Made by a program: the position numbers and the translations under genes. From Liolophura sinensis (lineage: Eukaryota > Mollusca > Polyplacophora > Chitonida > Chitonidae): a stretch of 64,000 nucleotides of DNA. The stretch is from NCBI RefSeq assembly GCF_032854445.1, contig NC_088307.1:5270001-5334000 (forward strand), read 5' to 3'. Every line of letters starts with the position of its first letter. The stretch's first letter is position 1. The notes below the pieces were generated by a model, which ran no database searches, had not been told where the DNA came from, and worked only from the letters and a program-made list of their open reading frames with translations. Positions 34,845-46,918 of the stretch are shown in pieces.

Positions 34845-35955
34845 AATCATGGTGGTGGAAATAAATCATTCAGTGAGCATGTTCTATCCGGTGGCAATGG
34901 AACAGTTATATATACACATAGATCATGGTGGTGGAAAATGAGCTCTCAGTGAGCATGTTCTATCCGGTGGCAATGGAACAGTTATATATACACATAGATC
35001 ATGGTGGTGGAAAATGAGCTCTCAGTGAGCATGTTCTATCCGGTGGCAATGGAACAGTTATATATACACATAGATCATGGTGGTGGAAAATGAGCTCTCA
35101 GTGAGCATGTTCTATCCGGTGGCAATGGAACAGTTATATATACACATAGATCATGGTGGTGGAAAATGAGCTCTCAGTGAGCTTGTTCTATCCGGTGGCA
35201 ATGGAACAGTTATATATACACATAGATCATGGTGGTGGAAAATGAGCTCTCAGTGAGCTTGTTCTATCCGGTGGCAATGGAACAGTTATATATACACATA
35301 GATCATGATGGTGGAAAATGAGCTCTCAGTGAGCATGTTCTATCCGGTGGCAATGGAACAGTTATATATACACATAGATCATGATGGTGGAAAATGAGCT
35401 CTCAGTGAGCATGTTCTATCCGGTGGCAATGGAACAGTTATATATACACATAGATCATGGTGGTGGAAAATGAGCTCTCAGTGAGCATGTTCTTTCCGGT
35501 GGCAATGGAACAGTTATATATACACATAGATCATGGTGGTGGAAAATGAGCTCTCAGTGAGCATGTTCTATCCGGTGGCAATGGAACAGTTATATATACA
35601 CATAGATCATGATGGTGGAAAATGAGCTCTCAGTGAGCTTGTTCTATCCGGTGGCAATGGAACAGTTATATATACACATAGATCATGATGGTGGAAAATG
35701 AGCTCTCAGTGAGCTTGTTCTATCCGGTGGCAATGGAACAGTTATATATACACATAGATCATGATGGTGGAAAATGAGCTCTCAGTGAGCTTGTTCTATC
35801 CGGTAGCAATGGAACAGTTATATATACACATAGATCATGGTGGTGGGAATAAATCATTAAGTGAGCTTGCTCTATCTGGTGGCAATGGATCAGTTTTATA
35901 TACACATAGATAATGATGGTGGGAATTGAGCTCTCAGTGAGCTTGTTCTATCCGA
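34845..35955. repeat. 77-bp minisatellite, about 14 copies
   Basis: Very uniform units holding CATAGATCATGGTGGTGGAA, AATGAGCTCTCAGTGAGC, TTCTATCCGGTGGCAATGG and AACAGTTATATATACAC. Point variants (GGTGG/GATGG, GCATG/GCTTG) run in blocks. The end units are more diverged, as expected when the centre is homogenised most. 77 is not a multiple of three, so it is not coding. Confidence 0.96.
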
Positions 35956-35979
35956 TGGCAGTAAAACAGTTATATAAAC

Positions 35980-36067
<88 letters not shown>
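35980..36067. repeat. (TA)n microsatellite
   Basis: About 44 uninterrupted TA dinucleotides between the 77-bp array and a SINE. The minus-strand poly-(Tyr-Ile) frames come from it. Confidence 0.98.
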
Positions 36068-36071
<4 letters not shown>

Positions 36072-36074
36072 TAA

Positions 36075-36216
36075 TTTTGATTCGTGGGAAGCTCTGCCAG
36101 CAACCTGCGGATGGTCGTGGATTTCCCCCGGTTTCCTCCCACCATAATACCTGCCGTCGTCGTATAAGTGAAATATTCCTGAGGTACGGCCTAAAACACC
36201 AATCAAATAAATAAAT
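36075..36216 (+). mobile_element. SINE family A, 3' two-thirds
   Basis: Forward copy with CAACCTGCGGATGGTCGTGG, GGTTTCCTCCCACCATAATA, TCGTATAAGTGAAATATTCC and the tail AATAAATAAATAAATAAAA. Confidence 0.85.
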
Positions 36217-37680
36217 AAATAAAAAAATCATTCAACCAAGACAGTTGTATATATTACATATATTACTTGCAAGTTTTGTGCTCGCACAGTATATAGGTCG
36301 ACATGTCAGGTGCATAGTTCCTTTTTTGTGAAACGTAAACGGTAATATTTTACACGTATGTAAAAACGTAAGTTGTGCGTTGGCAAGTGTCACGTGTATC
36401 AAATGTACGATGCTACGTCAGGAGGATTTTCAGTTACCTAGGGAAGGTGCCATTCCCTCGGACACATCTCATCTCCCACCACCCTTAATCCTAACAGCCC
36501 TCAAACAAGTGAAATATTCTCCAGTAGGACGTTAAACACTAATCAAATCAAACAAAATGTAATACGCTTGAATGTGTACATCATGAATTCGTGACTGAAA
36601 ATGACCTATAGACAAATGTGGTGACAAAATAATATGTATTTTAATACACTTAAACATAATTTTGTCTTCATTTATTCTCTTTGTTCTGTTTTATTGCAAA
36701 GTTTCCTTGGCGACATGTTTTGCTGGTGTATATGACCTTACAACCTTCCAGGCCCAGGGGGAATTCCCATAGGTTTCCTTTAAGGGGGAGGGGATTTCCC
36801 ATTTTGTCGATCTCATTTTCGCCATGATTCCAGATTATTCCGCGTACGCTTTGCGCAATCGTGATTTGTTAATGTCACTATGTCGATTATCCAATCGGAA
36901 TGTATTGATATTTACCAGTAATAAATGTCGACCCTGTTTTTTCGCTTTTCACGAGTTATTTCCTCACATGGTGTGAAGGTCCACTTGTTCTCACTTTTGG
37001 CAGACCGCTTCAATACAACAAAGTAAACAGATCAGGTTATATCTGTACATTTATTATCTGCATCACGTAATTAGTCAGGTGATGTGTGAAAATAGGTCAG
37101 TGGGCGTGACTTACTCTTCTGTATCTAACTGGTCGTTTATACATAACGTCATTAGAGTTATGAGAAACCCCAGCAAAACTGGCTTACAAGGTCACATCGT
37201 TACATGTACATTGTTCGTACAGGGCGTACCGAAACAAGCTTAATCAAGCTTTGTGAGCGTTTTGACGTGATAGAATCCTATGTTATAGACAAAATGTTCC
37301 TAAAGACAAACAAGACAAAGGTATTCACGGTTGTTGCAAATTATTTGGTAGCCACGAATCATTTCTTCAAAGACAAAACACCATTGGTTAAAAAGTATTG
37401 GGGTAAAAAGGCCTATTAGGTCTATCACACACTTTGATGATACACGGAGACATCGCATATAGTAATACGCAAGGTATAGGCCTATGTGCACGATTTACAC
37501 TTAATCGCGACACCAGCTGCATGACAAGAAAGTCGAAATTTCATCTTTTCATCCCAATTTTTTTCCACCGTGACAGTAATGGGTTTGCGTATGTACATGT
37601 ACTTCTTCCTATAACCTTAGCGAGTCCCTTATATTTCTTATTATTTCATATTAAGAAATAGTGTTAGTCAGTCTCAACGG
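36217..37680. other. Intergenic stretch with a weak SINE remnant
   Basis: A diverged SINE-type tail (AAGTGAAATATTCTCCAGTA then GGACGTTAAACACTAATCAA) lies at 36508-36550. Nothing else is recognised; open frames near 37204-37660 lack any known motif. Confidence 0.4.
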
Positions 37681-37682
37681 TA

Positions 37683-38313
37683 ATGTCATTTCACACTGAG
37701 AGATTCTGTCATGTTACACAGGTATACTGTTCTGCCAATCTCAGGGATACTGTCGTGTCACACTCAAGGGTACTGCCATGTTACATTTATGGATATTGTC
37801 ATGTCACACTCATGGATAGTGTCATATCACTGTCAATCATATTCCCGTGTCACAGCCCGGGATACTGTCATGTCACACATCGGGATGCTGTCTTGTCACA
37901 CTCCGGGATACTGTCATGTCATACTCAGGGATATTGCCATGTCACACTCAGAGATACTGTCATGTCACACTGAGCGATACTGTCATACCACACTCAGACA
38001 TACTGTGATGTCACACTCAGGGATATTCTGTCAACTCACACAGAGGGATATTGTCATGTCATACTCAGAGATACTGTCATGCCACACACAGGATACTGTC
38101 GTGTCACACACAGACATACTGTGATGTCACACTCAGGCATACTCATTACTGTGATGTCATACTTAAGGAAAGCGTCATGTCATACTCAGGATTCTGTCGT
38201 ATCACATTCAGGATACTGTCACGATACAATAAAGATTCACGGCATGTCACTCACTGAGCTGCTGGCATGTCACACTCAGAGATCATGGCATGCCAGAATC
38301 AGGGGGTACTATC
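37683..38313. repeat. 23-bp minisatellite, left block
   Basis: About 26 imperfect copies of ATACTGTCATGTCACACTCA plus GGG. The array stops at a retroelement 3' end and resumes at about 39205. Confidence 0.93.
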
Positions 38314-38879
38314 ATATAAGCGTCATGTCCGACAATCGTATACCATTCGTAGTCCGTAAAGGGCGTTCCAAGTCGATAATCGCAAGATCCATTTCCACAA
38401 CAACATTTAACACTAGCTCCCAAAGACAAAGGTAAGAAATTATATAAATAGGAAATAAAGCCGGTAACACACAAGAGAGAAGCGGTCATCAGTTTTCAAG
38501 TCATGAATTCCATATCGTCCAAATTCGTAGTCCATGAAGGAGTTCCAGGTCAAATAACAATTAAACAAGGTATCTCAGTCGCGCTTTGATTGCAACTCTT
38601 CATAAAGGCATCATGCAGATGTAATGAGCACGGCTGCATTTACGGCCCCTAGCCTCAGGTTAAGATATAGTTCGAAAATGACGAGCGTTACAGACCTTAA
38701 ACGAACAGATTGTGATTCAAAAGTAACGGACGAGTACGTCTTTCCCGTTAGTATCTAAGGATCTCATACTACAAGAGGTGCCATCTATGATGTTACACAT
38801 GACATGCTGGTCTGTATAAAAGCTGTCTACAAGATAGACGGTTACACTCGGCAACCAGCGCCATCTATGTTGTTAAATA
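38314..38879 (-). mobile_element. Retroelement 3' end (copy B), embedded in a minisatellite
   Basis: Matches 14725-15321 along its length and shares both edges. On the minus strand it follows the reverse-transcriptase-type C-terminus at 38958-39167, so it is probably that element's 3' untranslated region. The edge near 38314 has no poly-A tail and directly abuts the 23-bp array. Confidence 0.65.
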
Positions 38880-39190
38880 CCGCGTAGGCGATAGATATGT
38901 ATAAAAGGATAACAGCGCCGTCTTTGTTGAACACATTGCAAATCCCCAGAGATGTTGCTACCTGCTAACGAGAGTGTTATACTCATTGTAAAATTTGAGA
39001 AACTTAGAATGAAGACGTTTGATGGAGTATCCTTGACAAACTAGTTTTCGAACAAACAACTTGTGACGCAGATTAAATTCATCACAATTAACGCAAGATC
39101 TGACAAATGCTACAAGGCGAGATATGTGTACGACATATTCAGGACCCTTTGGTATATTGCTATCCAAATAAGGATAATTTACAATATCAA
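38880..39190 (-). pseudogene. Retroelement reverse-transcriptase C-terminal fragment
   Basis: Minus-strand frame 39167-38958 includes HISRLVAFVRSCVNCDEFNL, then QGYSIKRLHSKFLKFYNEYN. This pattern (arginine-rich helix, QGY, KF.KF) recalls the C-terminal part of animal retroelement reverse transcriptases. The polymerase core is absent, so the copy is 5'-truncated. A related fragment is at 45965-46060. The element class cannot be assigned with confidence. Confidence 0.6.
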
Positions 39191-39204
39191 AATTGAAATT
39201 ATTA

Positions 39205-39475
39205 TTATACTGTTGTCATGACACACACAGGATATTGTCATGTCACACTCAAGGATACTGTTGTCATGCTACACACGGAGACACTGTCATGTCACACACA
39301 GGATATCGTCATGTCACACTCAAAGATACTGTCGTCATGTCACACACAGAGATACTGTCGTAATATATAATATAAGAAATAACGTAGAAAGTAAGCCCAG
39401 TGTGATAAATGAAAAACGGTCACACATAACCAGTGAAATATGGCCATTTGTCATGTCACACTTGCTATCTTTTTG
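39205..39475. repeat. 23-bp minisatellite, right block
   Basis: Continues the GTCATGTCACACTCA repeat on the far side of the retroelement, so the two blocks were probably one array before insertion. Interrupted by unique sequence at 39360-39445. Confidence 0.85.
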
Positions 39476-39534
39476 TCATTATCACCCAGTTCGGTTTTTA
39501 TGTCAATGTCAATGTGGTTCATGTCAATGCTAGA

Positions 39535-39750
39535 TACTTACACACACACACACACACCCTAGAACCATGGCTGATATTGTCATGATACTTATACACAAAC
39601 CCTAGAACCATGGCTGATATTGTCATGATACTTACACACACACCCTAGAACCATGGCTGATATTGTCATGATACTTACACACACACACCCTAGAACCATG
39701 GCTGATATTGCCATGATACTTACACACACACACCCTAGAACCATGGCTGA
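39535..39750. repeat. 46-50 bp tandem repeat with (CA)n
   Basis: Five copies of CCTAGAACCATGGCTGATAT followed by TGTCATGATACTTA and a CA run of variable length. Confidence 0.92.
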
Positions 39751-39949
39751 AATAGAATTACATTCCAGTGACGGGCGAAAGAGTACCAGTTCGATATGAT
39801 ATGTGTAATCCCTCGTAAATAATTAAATCTGATTAATATTGTCGGTTAATCCCGTTCGTGTTATTACATCATAATTGTCAGATTGGGGGCCATTTCGCGT
39901 AATTAATCAGAGATATTTTAACAATTAAGAATATAACATTTATAATGGA

Positions 39950-40625
39950 AAAAACATAGTGCGTGCTCATCTTGTACAGTTGAAAGAACTTCAAAAATTT
40001 CTATCTCCATCAATTATTACTACGTCTAGTGATTTAATATCGTTATATAATGACTTTAGCAACTTTTCGTCTGTCCAGCACTGCAGAATGAGAATGGGAC
40101 TCAGCGCTCTTCGGGCAGACCTTTTTAAGTATAATATTATCGAAGATACTACTTGCCATTACTGTAATGATACATGTGAAGATACCTTTCATTATTTTTT
40201 TATTTGCCCTCAATTTGCCACCCACAGGAAGCACATGCTACATACTCTCACACAAATTATTTCACCCGGTGTAAATTATTCTGTTTTTATTCCACAATGT
40301 TCACGATATATATGTAATATACTTTTGTTTGGCTCTAAAGATCTAAATTACGAAGTTAATAAACTTGTTTTTGAATGTGTGCATAAATTTATCAATGATA
40401 CAGAAAGATTTTATGACCATGGTAGTGATAATAACGATGTTAACATTGTAAATAATAATTAATTTATTTCAACTTATATCTGAAATATGTATTCTCATAT
40501 TTATATGTATGTACTTGTAAATGTTAGTTATTATGTTGTTAATTGTTGCGTTGAGGAGATCTCCGTAGTAGCAATTAGGCTGTGAGAAATCCTCGTTAAA
40601 TAAATAAAGAATTAAATTAAATAGT
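39950..40625 (+). mobile_element. Non-LTR retrotransposon 3' end
   Basis: A frame running to the stop at 40462 encodes LRMGLSALRADLF-type sequence (RMRMGLSALRADLFKYNII) and a zinc-binding C-terminus: CHYCNDTCEDTFHYFFICPQ. This is the classic end of LINE open reading frames. A 3' UTR follows, with GAGGAGATCTCCGTAGTAGC and the tail AAATAAATAAAGAATTAAAT. It is 5'-truncated and upstream parts are missing. It could be the same family as the fragment at 19941, but they do not overlap, so this is unproven. Confidence 0.85.
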
Positions 40626-41440
40626 TGAATTGAAATAATTAACAGAAAGTCAATGCCGGTTTATAATCGCACGCATTTAGACACTATTTGTGCGTGAAGT
40701 ATTTGCATTCTTCCTATGTAGTAAGCTCAGAAAAATTTACATTTCCGGTTGACGACTTAAGTGTTCGTGACTTTTCATGTGACTGAAGAGCTTTAAATTT
40801 ACAACGTGCCGGAAGTATTGTGGGGAATTTTTCCACCGCTATATTACTAAATTTGACAAAATCTGTCATATGGTTTAAAAATCAGAGTGATGATCGACAC
40901 GTGAGGGACCAAAATCGGATCGACAAAAGCGCGCGTGCTGCCCTTTGCTTTTCCATATAAATGACACATGTGGGTTCAAAGCGGAAGTCCCTGGATGGGG
41001 TCACGTGATCTGTTGGTCGTGAGTAGCGTGTATCACGATTCTTTTTATGAAGCGTAACTGGACGAACACAAGAGCGAGACATAACTCTGATTTTTACTTT
41101 ATATGCTGCAAGTCTTATATATTATGAAGACACAGCTGAGCATTATATTTGAATTAATACGGTTACGCCTTCTTCAGCTAGATGCACATTTATGTTCGAG
41201 GGCTTTGACACCTGTAATCTACAACGTTTGCTCTCTTGATAGATCTTCTTGATCGTATGCAGACACTGTAATAGTAGCCCTTTGAAAGAACGCCTCGAGT
41301 ACATTTGCCCAGTGGATGGTTTACTTGCCTAGTTTTTGTCTCATTAAGCAGACGCAACGGTAACCGCAAAATAACATTGCATCATTTGTGAGAAATGCCC
41401 TTTGTAGGATTTCCCTTTTGAAGCAAAACCGGCTCGAGCG
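40626..41440. other. Intergenic stretch, nothing recognised
   Basis: No exon, RNA gene or repeat family is identified with confidence; the open frame at 40882-41082 on the minus strand is unsupported. Confidence 0.35.
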
Positions 41441-41449
41441 GGGCCGGCT

Positions 41450-41620
41450 TTCTTGCTTTCGGTAAGCCGTCTCAGTAAATCAGCACAAGTTAAAAGAGCC
41501 GTGGAAATTCGTCCTGCAACAGGGAGGCACATTACATATGCTTCGTCGTCATATGACTGAAAAATTAAGTACGACGTTAAACCAAAAGCACTCACTCACT
41601 CACTCACTCACTCGTTTTAA
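41450..41620 (+). mobile_element. SINE family B, 5'-truncated
   Basis: Forward copy with CTTTCGGTAAGCCGTCTCAG, GGAAATTCGTCCTGCAACAG, AATTAAGTACGACGTTAAAC and the terminal repeat CACTCACTCACTCACTCACT. The tRNA-like head is missing. Confidence 0.85.
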
Positions 41621-41665
41621 AGTGTTATGGCAGATTATAAATACAGCAGAAAAATCAGACTGCTA

Positions 41666-43196
41666 AACTCTGTCAAAAAAGAAACGCAACCCCTGTCCTC
41701 GGATATCAAAAATTCGTTCGAATAAAGTTATTGCTTCCAAACTAAATTTTAGCCAATGTAATGAAATTTATACACGTTTTAATGAAGATTACCATCCAAA
41801 CAACTGCCTTTTCTCTCCTAAGTGTATTTTATTGCTTATTACGTCACAACGCATGGACTGACCCTGTTGACTTCGCACACAGAACCATTCACCTGCAAAT
41901 CATGTCAATGGCAGTTATAGTGTGGGGGTGTATTAAAAGCCCATGTGCTTTCGTATTTTATTCATTCATTCGTCGACGAAAGGCAGTCGGTAAAATGCCG
42001 CGACTGAGTGCTGCCGACCGAAATATCGCCATTGGTCGTCTTCAAGCCGGAGAAAGTTTTGGTACTATTGCACGACACCTAAATGTTCACAAAACAACGA
42101 TATCCCGACTTTGGAGCCGTTACAAACAACTTTAATTCGACCAATCGATCGTCCGAGAAGTGGAAGGCCAAGAATCACGACCCCACTTCAAGATCGGTAC
42201 ATCCGGTCCTTCACCTACGTAATCGGCATGCCCTACCAACCGTGACTGCCACACAAATACCAGGTTTAAGGAGAGTGTCGGCTCAAACGATTAGGAACCG
42301 TCTGAAATAAGCGGGTTTACGTGCCTGTAGACCAGTTGTTGGACCTGTACTACGCCCCCTTACATCGACGCCTACGACTCAGGTGGTGCAACAACGTAAG
42401 GATATGGACTTTACAAAACTGGAGGCGCATCTGGTTTTTCTGACGAATCCCGTTTTCTTTGACACGTCACGACGGAAGACAGCGTGTGTATAGGAGACGT
42501 CATGAACGCTTTGCGCCCATCTGCGTCCGGCAGTGGACATATTTGGCGGAGGCAGTGTTATGGTTTGTGGGAGCCATCTCGTACAACCAGAAAATCAGAC
42601 TTGGTGATCGTTCCAGGGAACCTGACAGTCCAACGTTACATCAACCACGTGTTACAGCCTCACCTTCTCCCGATTATTGACCTACAGGGCACAGCTTTTT
42701 CAACAGGACAACGCCAGGCCTCATACTGCACGTGCAACAATGAACTTTCTGCAGGATTCCAACGTCAATGTCTTGCCGTGGCCCTCTAAATCACCAGACG
42801 TCAACCCTATTGAAACACCTGTGGGATACTCTGGATCGACACGTGCGTCAATGTCAGCCACCGCCACAGACACTTCAACAGCTCGCCGTTGCGTTACAGG
42901 AGGAGTGGAGGGCTATTCCCCAGGAGAGAATCCGGCGTCTTATCCGTTCTTGTCCAAGGAGATGTCGTGCAGTGATTGCAGCTCGTGGTGGTCATACGAG
43001 ATACTGAGGAAGACGCCCCCTGGTGAGCAACTGGTGTCTGTGAGATGACGAAAAGACAGTTTTAAACATGACCATCTTGATTATTATTCTGCCAAATTTC
43101 TGACTTCTGTCTTCAATAAGAAAAAAGTTGTGCCGTCCTAAAACCTAAATATTAAAATCTCTAAAATACGGGGTTGCGTCTCTTTTTGACCGAGTT
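41666..43196 (+). mobile_element. Tc1-type DNA transposon, about 1.53 kb
   Basis: The left end AACTCTGTCAAAAAAGAAAC and the complement of the right end (AACTCGGTCAAAAAGAGACG) form terminal inverted repeats of about 27 bp running into GCAACCCC. Each is flanked by TA (41664-41665 and 43197-43198), the Tc1/mariner target duplication. It carries a broken transposase. Ends are well kept, so insertion looks fairly recent or cross-mobilisation possible. Confidence 0.92.
41995..43025 (+). pseudogene. Tc1-type transposase, several frameshifts
   Basis: Frames in series read MPRLSAADRNIAIGRLQAGE with HLNVHKTTISRLWSRY (helix-turn-helix DNA binding), then LPTVTATQIPGLRRVSAQTI, then WFSDESRF-like residues near 42430 (first catalytic Asp), FQQDNARPHTARATMNFLQD (second Asp) and PSKSPDVNPIE (catalytic Glu), consistent with the DD34E class. 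The frame changes at least four times (for example near 42125, 42305, 42590 and 42815), so no active enzyme is encoded. Confidence 0.9.
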
Positions 43197-43535
43197 TATT
43201 TGATCAAACGGACCCTGTATAGCCTAGTGTTCCGGTTTTCTAAGGAACACTATACAATGAATACCCAGTACATTATATGATGAATATCTTTCTCGAAACA
43301 TACAGACACTTGTCTCTCATTGGTTTCGGTTTTGATTTTGGGAGATTTAACGGTAAACCGTACCGTAATTATAGTTGTGACCTGCTTTACAAGGTGCTTT
43401 TGATACGGTTTTTCGTGTTTTTACCTGTCTGATTCACCTGTCATTAAAGGGCCAGGACATTTTCACGGGAAGTGCGGCTTCCGCAAATGTAACGTTTCAC
43501 GCACAGCATGATGGGGCATGATTCAAACTGAAATT

Positions 43536-43790
43536 GGGGGCCTTCATGGCCGAAGTGGTTAGCGAGTCAGCGCGGCGGAATGACCCAGGGGCTGCTCACC
43601 AATGCAGTCGCTGTGAACTCAAGTCCAGATCATGCTGGCTTCCTTCCCGGAAGTACGTGGGAAGGTCTGCCCGCAACCTGCGGATGATCGTGTTTTTTTC
43701 TCTGGATTTTCCACCATAATTCTGGTCATATAAGTGAAATATTTTTGAGTACGGCATAGAACATCAATCAAATAAATAAATACATGAATT
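43536..43790 (+). mobile_element. SINE family A, full length with tRNA-like head
   Basis: The best complete copy. The head has CATGGCCGAAGTGGTTAGCG (Pol III A-box) and a weak B-box region GTGAACTCAAGTCC. The body has CTTCCTTCCCGGAAGTACGT and CCTGCGGATGATCGTG, then the tail CATATAAGTGAAATATTTTT and AATAAATAAATA. It lets the truncated copies elsewhere be recognised. Confidence 0.88.
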
Positions 43791-44600
43791 AAACAAATGG
43801 AAATTCATGTAATGTGAAATCTCTTTTTAGACTGAGACTTACGTGTTGTCAGGTCTGTCATTTGGAAGGAAATTTATCAATACATATCTCATCTCAACGC
43901 CATCATTCGGGCGTTGATTTGAATTATTATATTCAGTGTGTGATGCGCGCCTGAGAGAATTACAAACACAAAAACCCACTGATACGATGCCTATATTCAC
44001 ATCCTATCTGTCCTAACTATACAAAATGAATCTCAATCTGTCCTTCAGTCTTCTCCACAACCATTCCACGGATCGGCTTCACAAGTGCATGTATTGTTGA
44101 GGATTCAAACAAGTACTGTTGCATATGAGCATAAGGAACAGATGACGTCACGAACTTGTACTGCTTGTGCTGTGAATTCTGGGTATTATTCCGTGTGCGG
44201 AGATTGTTGTTTTCGGAGAACTTTACCATATGCTCCATATCTTAATTCGGTGACATACCGTATACCATAAAGATGTGGTATGTATCTCAACATACACACT
44301 ATGCGGATGAGATGAACAAGGTCATTTCTCTTTCCTGTTGTAATTTATTGGTAAGGAGATGTAGTATATGGTTTCAGTATTCTATACATTGCAGGAGTGA
44401 CGAATATTCTTCTTATCGCCATGTAAAGCTTGTAGAAGCTGATTGCAACCACAATTATAATGGCTGCCTTCACGTAAAACCTTATTACTGTTCACCTCTA
44501 ATTACATTTAGGCCTGTATAAAATTATCAGATATTTGATAGGTCACGCAAGCCGTTGGTTTCAATCCAGTTCTCGGACAGGGCATTTTTTACATTCCCCT
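43791..44600. other. Intergenic stretch, nothing recognised
   Basis: Short open frames on both strands at 44017-44521 show no known domain and no exon-type borders. Confidence 0.35.
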
Positions 44601-44604
44601 GATA

Positions 44605-44845
44605 CACTAAAAATTAATCTGTTAATTTTAACAGAAAGTCTGTTGTCTGTGTGATGCTAGAATGCATTTTGTTAATATGACACAATATTCAACACAATAT
44701 CATGTTAGTCTAACGTAATCTTTATGTTGAAGTAATAGGATATATGTGTTATATTTAACGAAACAGTCTGCCACAATAACACAATACATTCTAGCATTAC
44801 CCAGACAACAGACTTTCTTTTTAAAATTAACAAATTAATTTTATG
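44605..44845. mobile_element. MITE-like element with long inverted ends
   Basis: The left arm TTAATTTTAACAGAAAGTCT, GTTGTCTGTGTGATGCTAGA and ATGCATTTTGT pairs with the right arm ACAATACATTCTAGCATTAC, CCAGACAACAGACTTTCTTT and TTAAAATTAA. Arms are about 60-65 bp around a centre of about 110 bp. It has no coding capacity and is related to 30150-30405. Confidence 0.85.
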
Positions 44846-45964
44846 AGCGTACCGTTGTTTTCGGAGCCATGGAGGCAGTATACTGTCAAAGATCGTTTGT
44901 GACTTCTTAATTGCTTTACACTCATATGATGTTAGTCACACGTGTCATGGTTCACCACTGATTTGTCGATGACTTGTCCAAGTGTCGATCAAATACAGCA
45001 GACACTAGAGGCGTATTCGAATCGCTGCACTCGTGTTGATCCCACACGAGAACGAGGTTTCCAAAGGCAAAGTGTAACACGACATCATGAACAAAATTTT
45101 AGCTCCCCATTTTTCCAGAGTTAGAACGGATTGCAACAAGAACGATTTTGAAATAAAGTGCCCTGTGTGCTCTATTTCACTTTCACATATCAGCTGACGC
45201 AAGACCCCTGCACTCGACTTACACACTTACCTGGATTCGAACGCAACCTCTGGTTTCTTTCAATCATAAAACTTTGTAAGTTTATAAGTATTCGTTAATC
45301 GTCAGGCGTGTATCTTAGTTGCGCATTGATTGCCTATTATTTAGCACGATGCGAATATATTTTTCTATTGAGGAAAAGATCATACTAGCATGAAGTAAAT
45401 GTCAGATGAAACACCATTAAATATTGTGGGGTAAAATAATATGACTGATTTTTTTTAGAATATTTTTCCACCAAGTAAAATGCATTTAAAACTTTGGATT
45501 CTATACTGTGGCCTCTTCTTCCATACAGGGAGAAGTGATGTCGCTTTAGCTTTTGGCCACTTGGCAGACATATATTGCTATATTTTATCACCCAAACTGC
45601 ATCTTCATTTAGAGCTGTGCACGCATTCAGCAAGTAAACCTTAAAGCGAACTATTCCAAGCCAAAAAAAAAATGATGTCAGGTGATTGATATACCCTCTA
45701 TATCCCAACAGACCCAAAGAGAATCCCATGTTTTAAATGCACTTTAGCCAGTTAGAGAAATTCCAAAACAATAAATCCAACTATTTTCAGTGTTAACAGT
45801 GTTTAATGGTCTTTCATCTGACAAATACTTTCATCTGACAAATACTTTATTTTAGTGTTTTTTGTTTCCCTTTAAACGGAGTAAGACATGGTTATTTAGG
45901 CACTCCTTCTATACATATGTACAAAAACAACTAAAAAAAAACAACCAAAATTTTTGTAGTAATA
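44846..45964. other. Intergenic stretch, nothing recognised
   Basis: The longest open frame is 114 codons on the minus strand (45385-45729). It is AT-rich with no recognised motif, so I do not call it a gene. Confidence 0.35.
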
Positions 45965-46060
45965 AATTGTGACGTCGATTAAAATCACACAACACACAGG
46001 ATCTAACAAATGCCACAAAGCGAGATATGTACATACACTATGCAGTACTTCGCGGCTAAA
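45965..46060 (-). pseudogene. Second reverse-transcriptase C-terminal fragment
   Basis: The minus strand encodes ISRFVAFVRSCVLCDFNRRH, matching the fragment at 38958-39167 at most positions. Differences change few residues, which suggests a once-coding retroelement rather than random repeat DNA. Only about 30 codons remain. Confidence 0.6.
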
Positions 46061-46918
46061 TCAACATTTAATCCAGAATTTTCCGTATAGATACGGAGCC
46101 CGTCATAATTCAGACAATTCGGTGTTATTGGTACCCAAGTATAAATAGTTAATTGTGCAGAAATCAGTATTATATACCCCTCAATGTTTTGATGTGCATG
46201 ACCTATATAATGCGTCAGAAAATTTATAACTTATATTAAAATGATATTGCCATTGTATATGTAAGCCTATAGATACACTCTATGTGGTTAGACTCTCTGT
46301 ACTGTTGTCAGGCTATGCTCCATTATAACGGCGGTTTGACCTTGTTGTTCTACCACTGGGACAGAATTGCTCAAAATGCCGATTTTTCATCACATTGAAT
46401 AGAAATTCCTTAATATTTGTTAATATCTGTGTTATTAAAGTGGTTTAATTCTGATAGGAAAACCTCTCCTTTTAGGGTAGCGTAGCCACGTTTCTTTGTA
46501 AGAACATGACATATTCTTGTGACGCACTCAGTTCTGAATTACAGGGCCACTGACTTTTTTATGGTGTGACCCAAAGCATGCGTCCTAGGTCTCTATCTAG
46601 GACTCATCTACCCTGTAAGTTAAGCCGTTGCTTACAAATAAAGAAAAAAAAAGGATGAAAATAACTCTAGTAAATATACAACATCTGTATGAACGTGCGA
46701 AGAATACACTCATGTGCTTCGTGACCGGCGGCTTTATATCTGAGATAAGTTACATTCACACAACTGCTATCGTATGAATTCTCACAACAAAAGTAGAAGT
46801 CTTTTTTTTTTACAGGAGTTCTTTGAATACAGGCGTGAGCTCGTATGTTGTTTACCATGGATTGCGTCATCCTCACGTGTTGTAGCCAAGATGGCCGCTC
46901 GGCGCCGATCTTATGATG

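Noticed and set aside
35948-36206. Minus-strand frames with long Tyr-Ile runs
   Set aside because: Translation of the (TA)n microsatellite.
37711-38124. Open frame of 137 codons
   Set aside because: It is a translation of the 23-bp GTCATGTCACACTCA repeat; neighbouring frames give equally long peptides.
45385-45729. Minus-strand open frame of 114 codons
   Set aside because: No recognised motif, AT-rich composition and no start context or neighbouring exons; chance is more likely.
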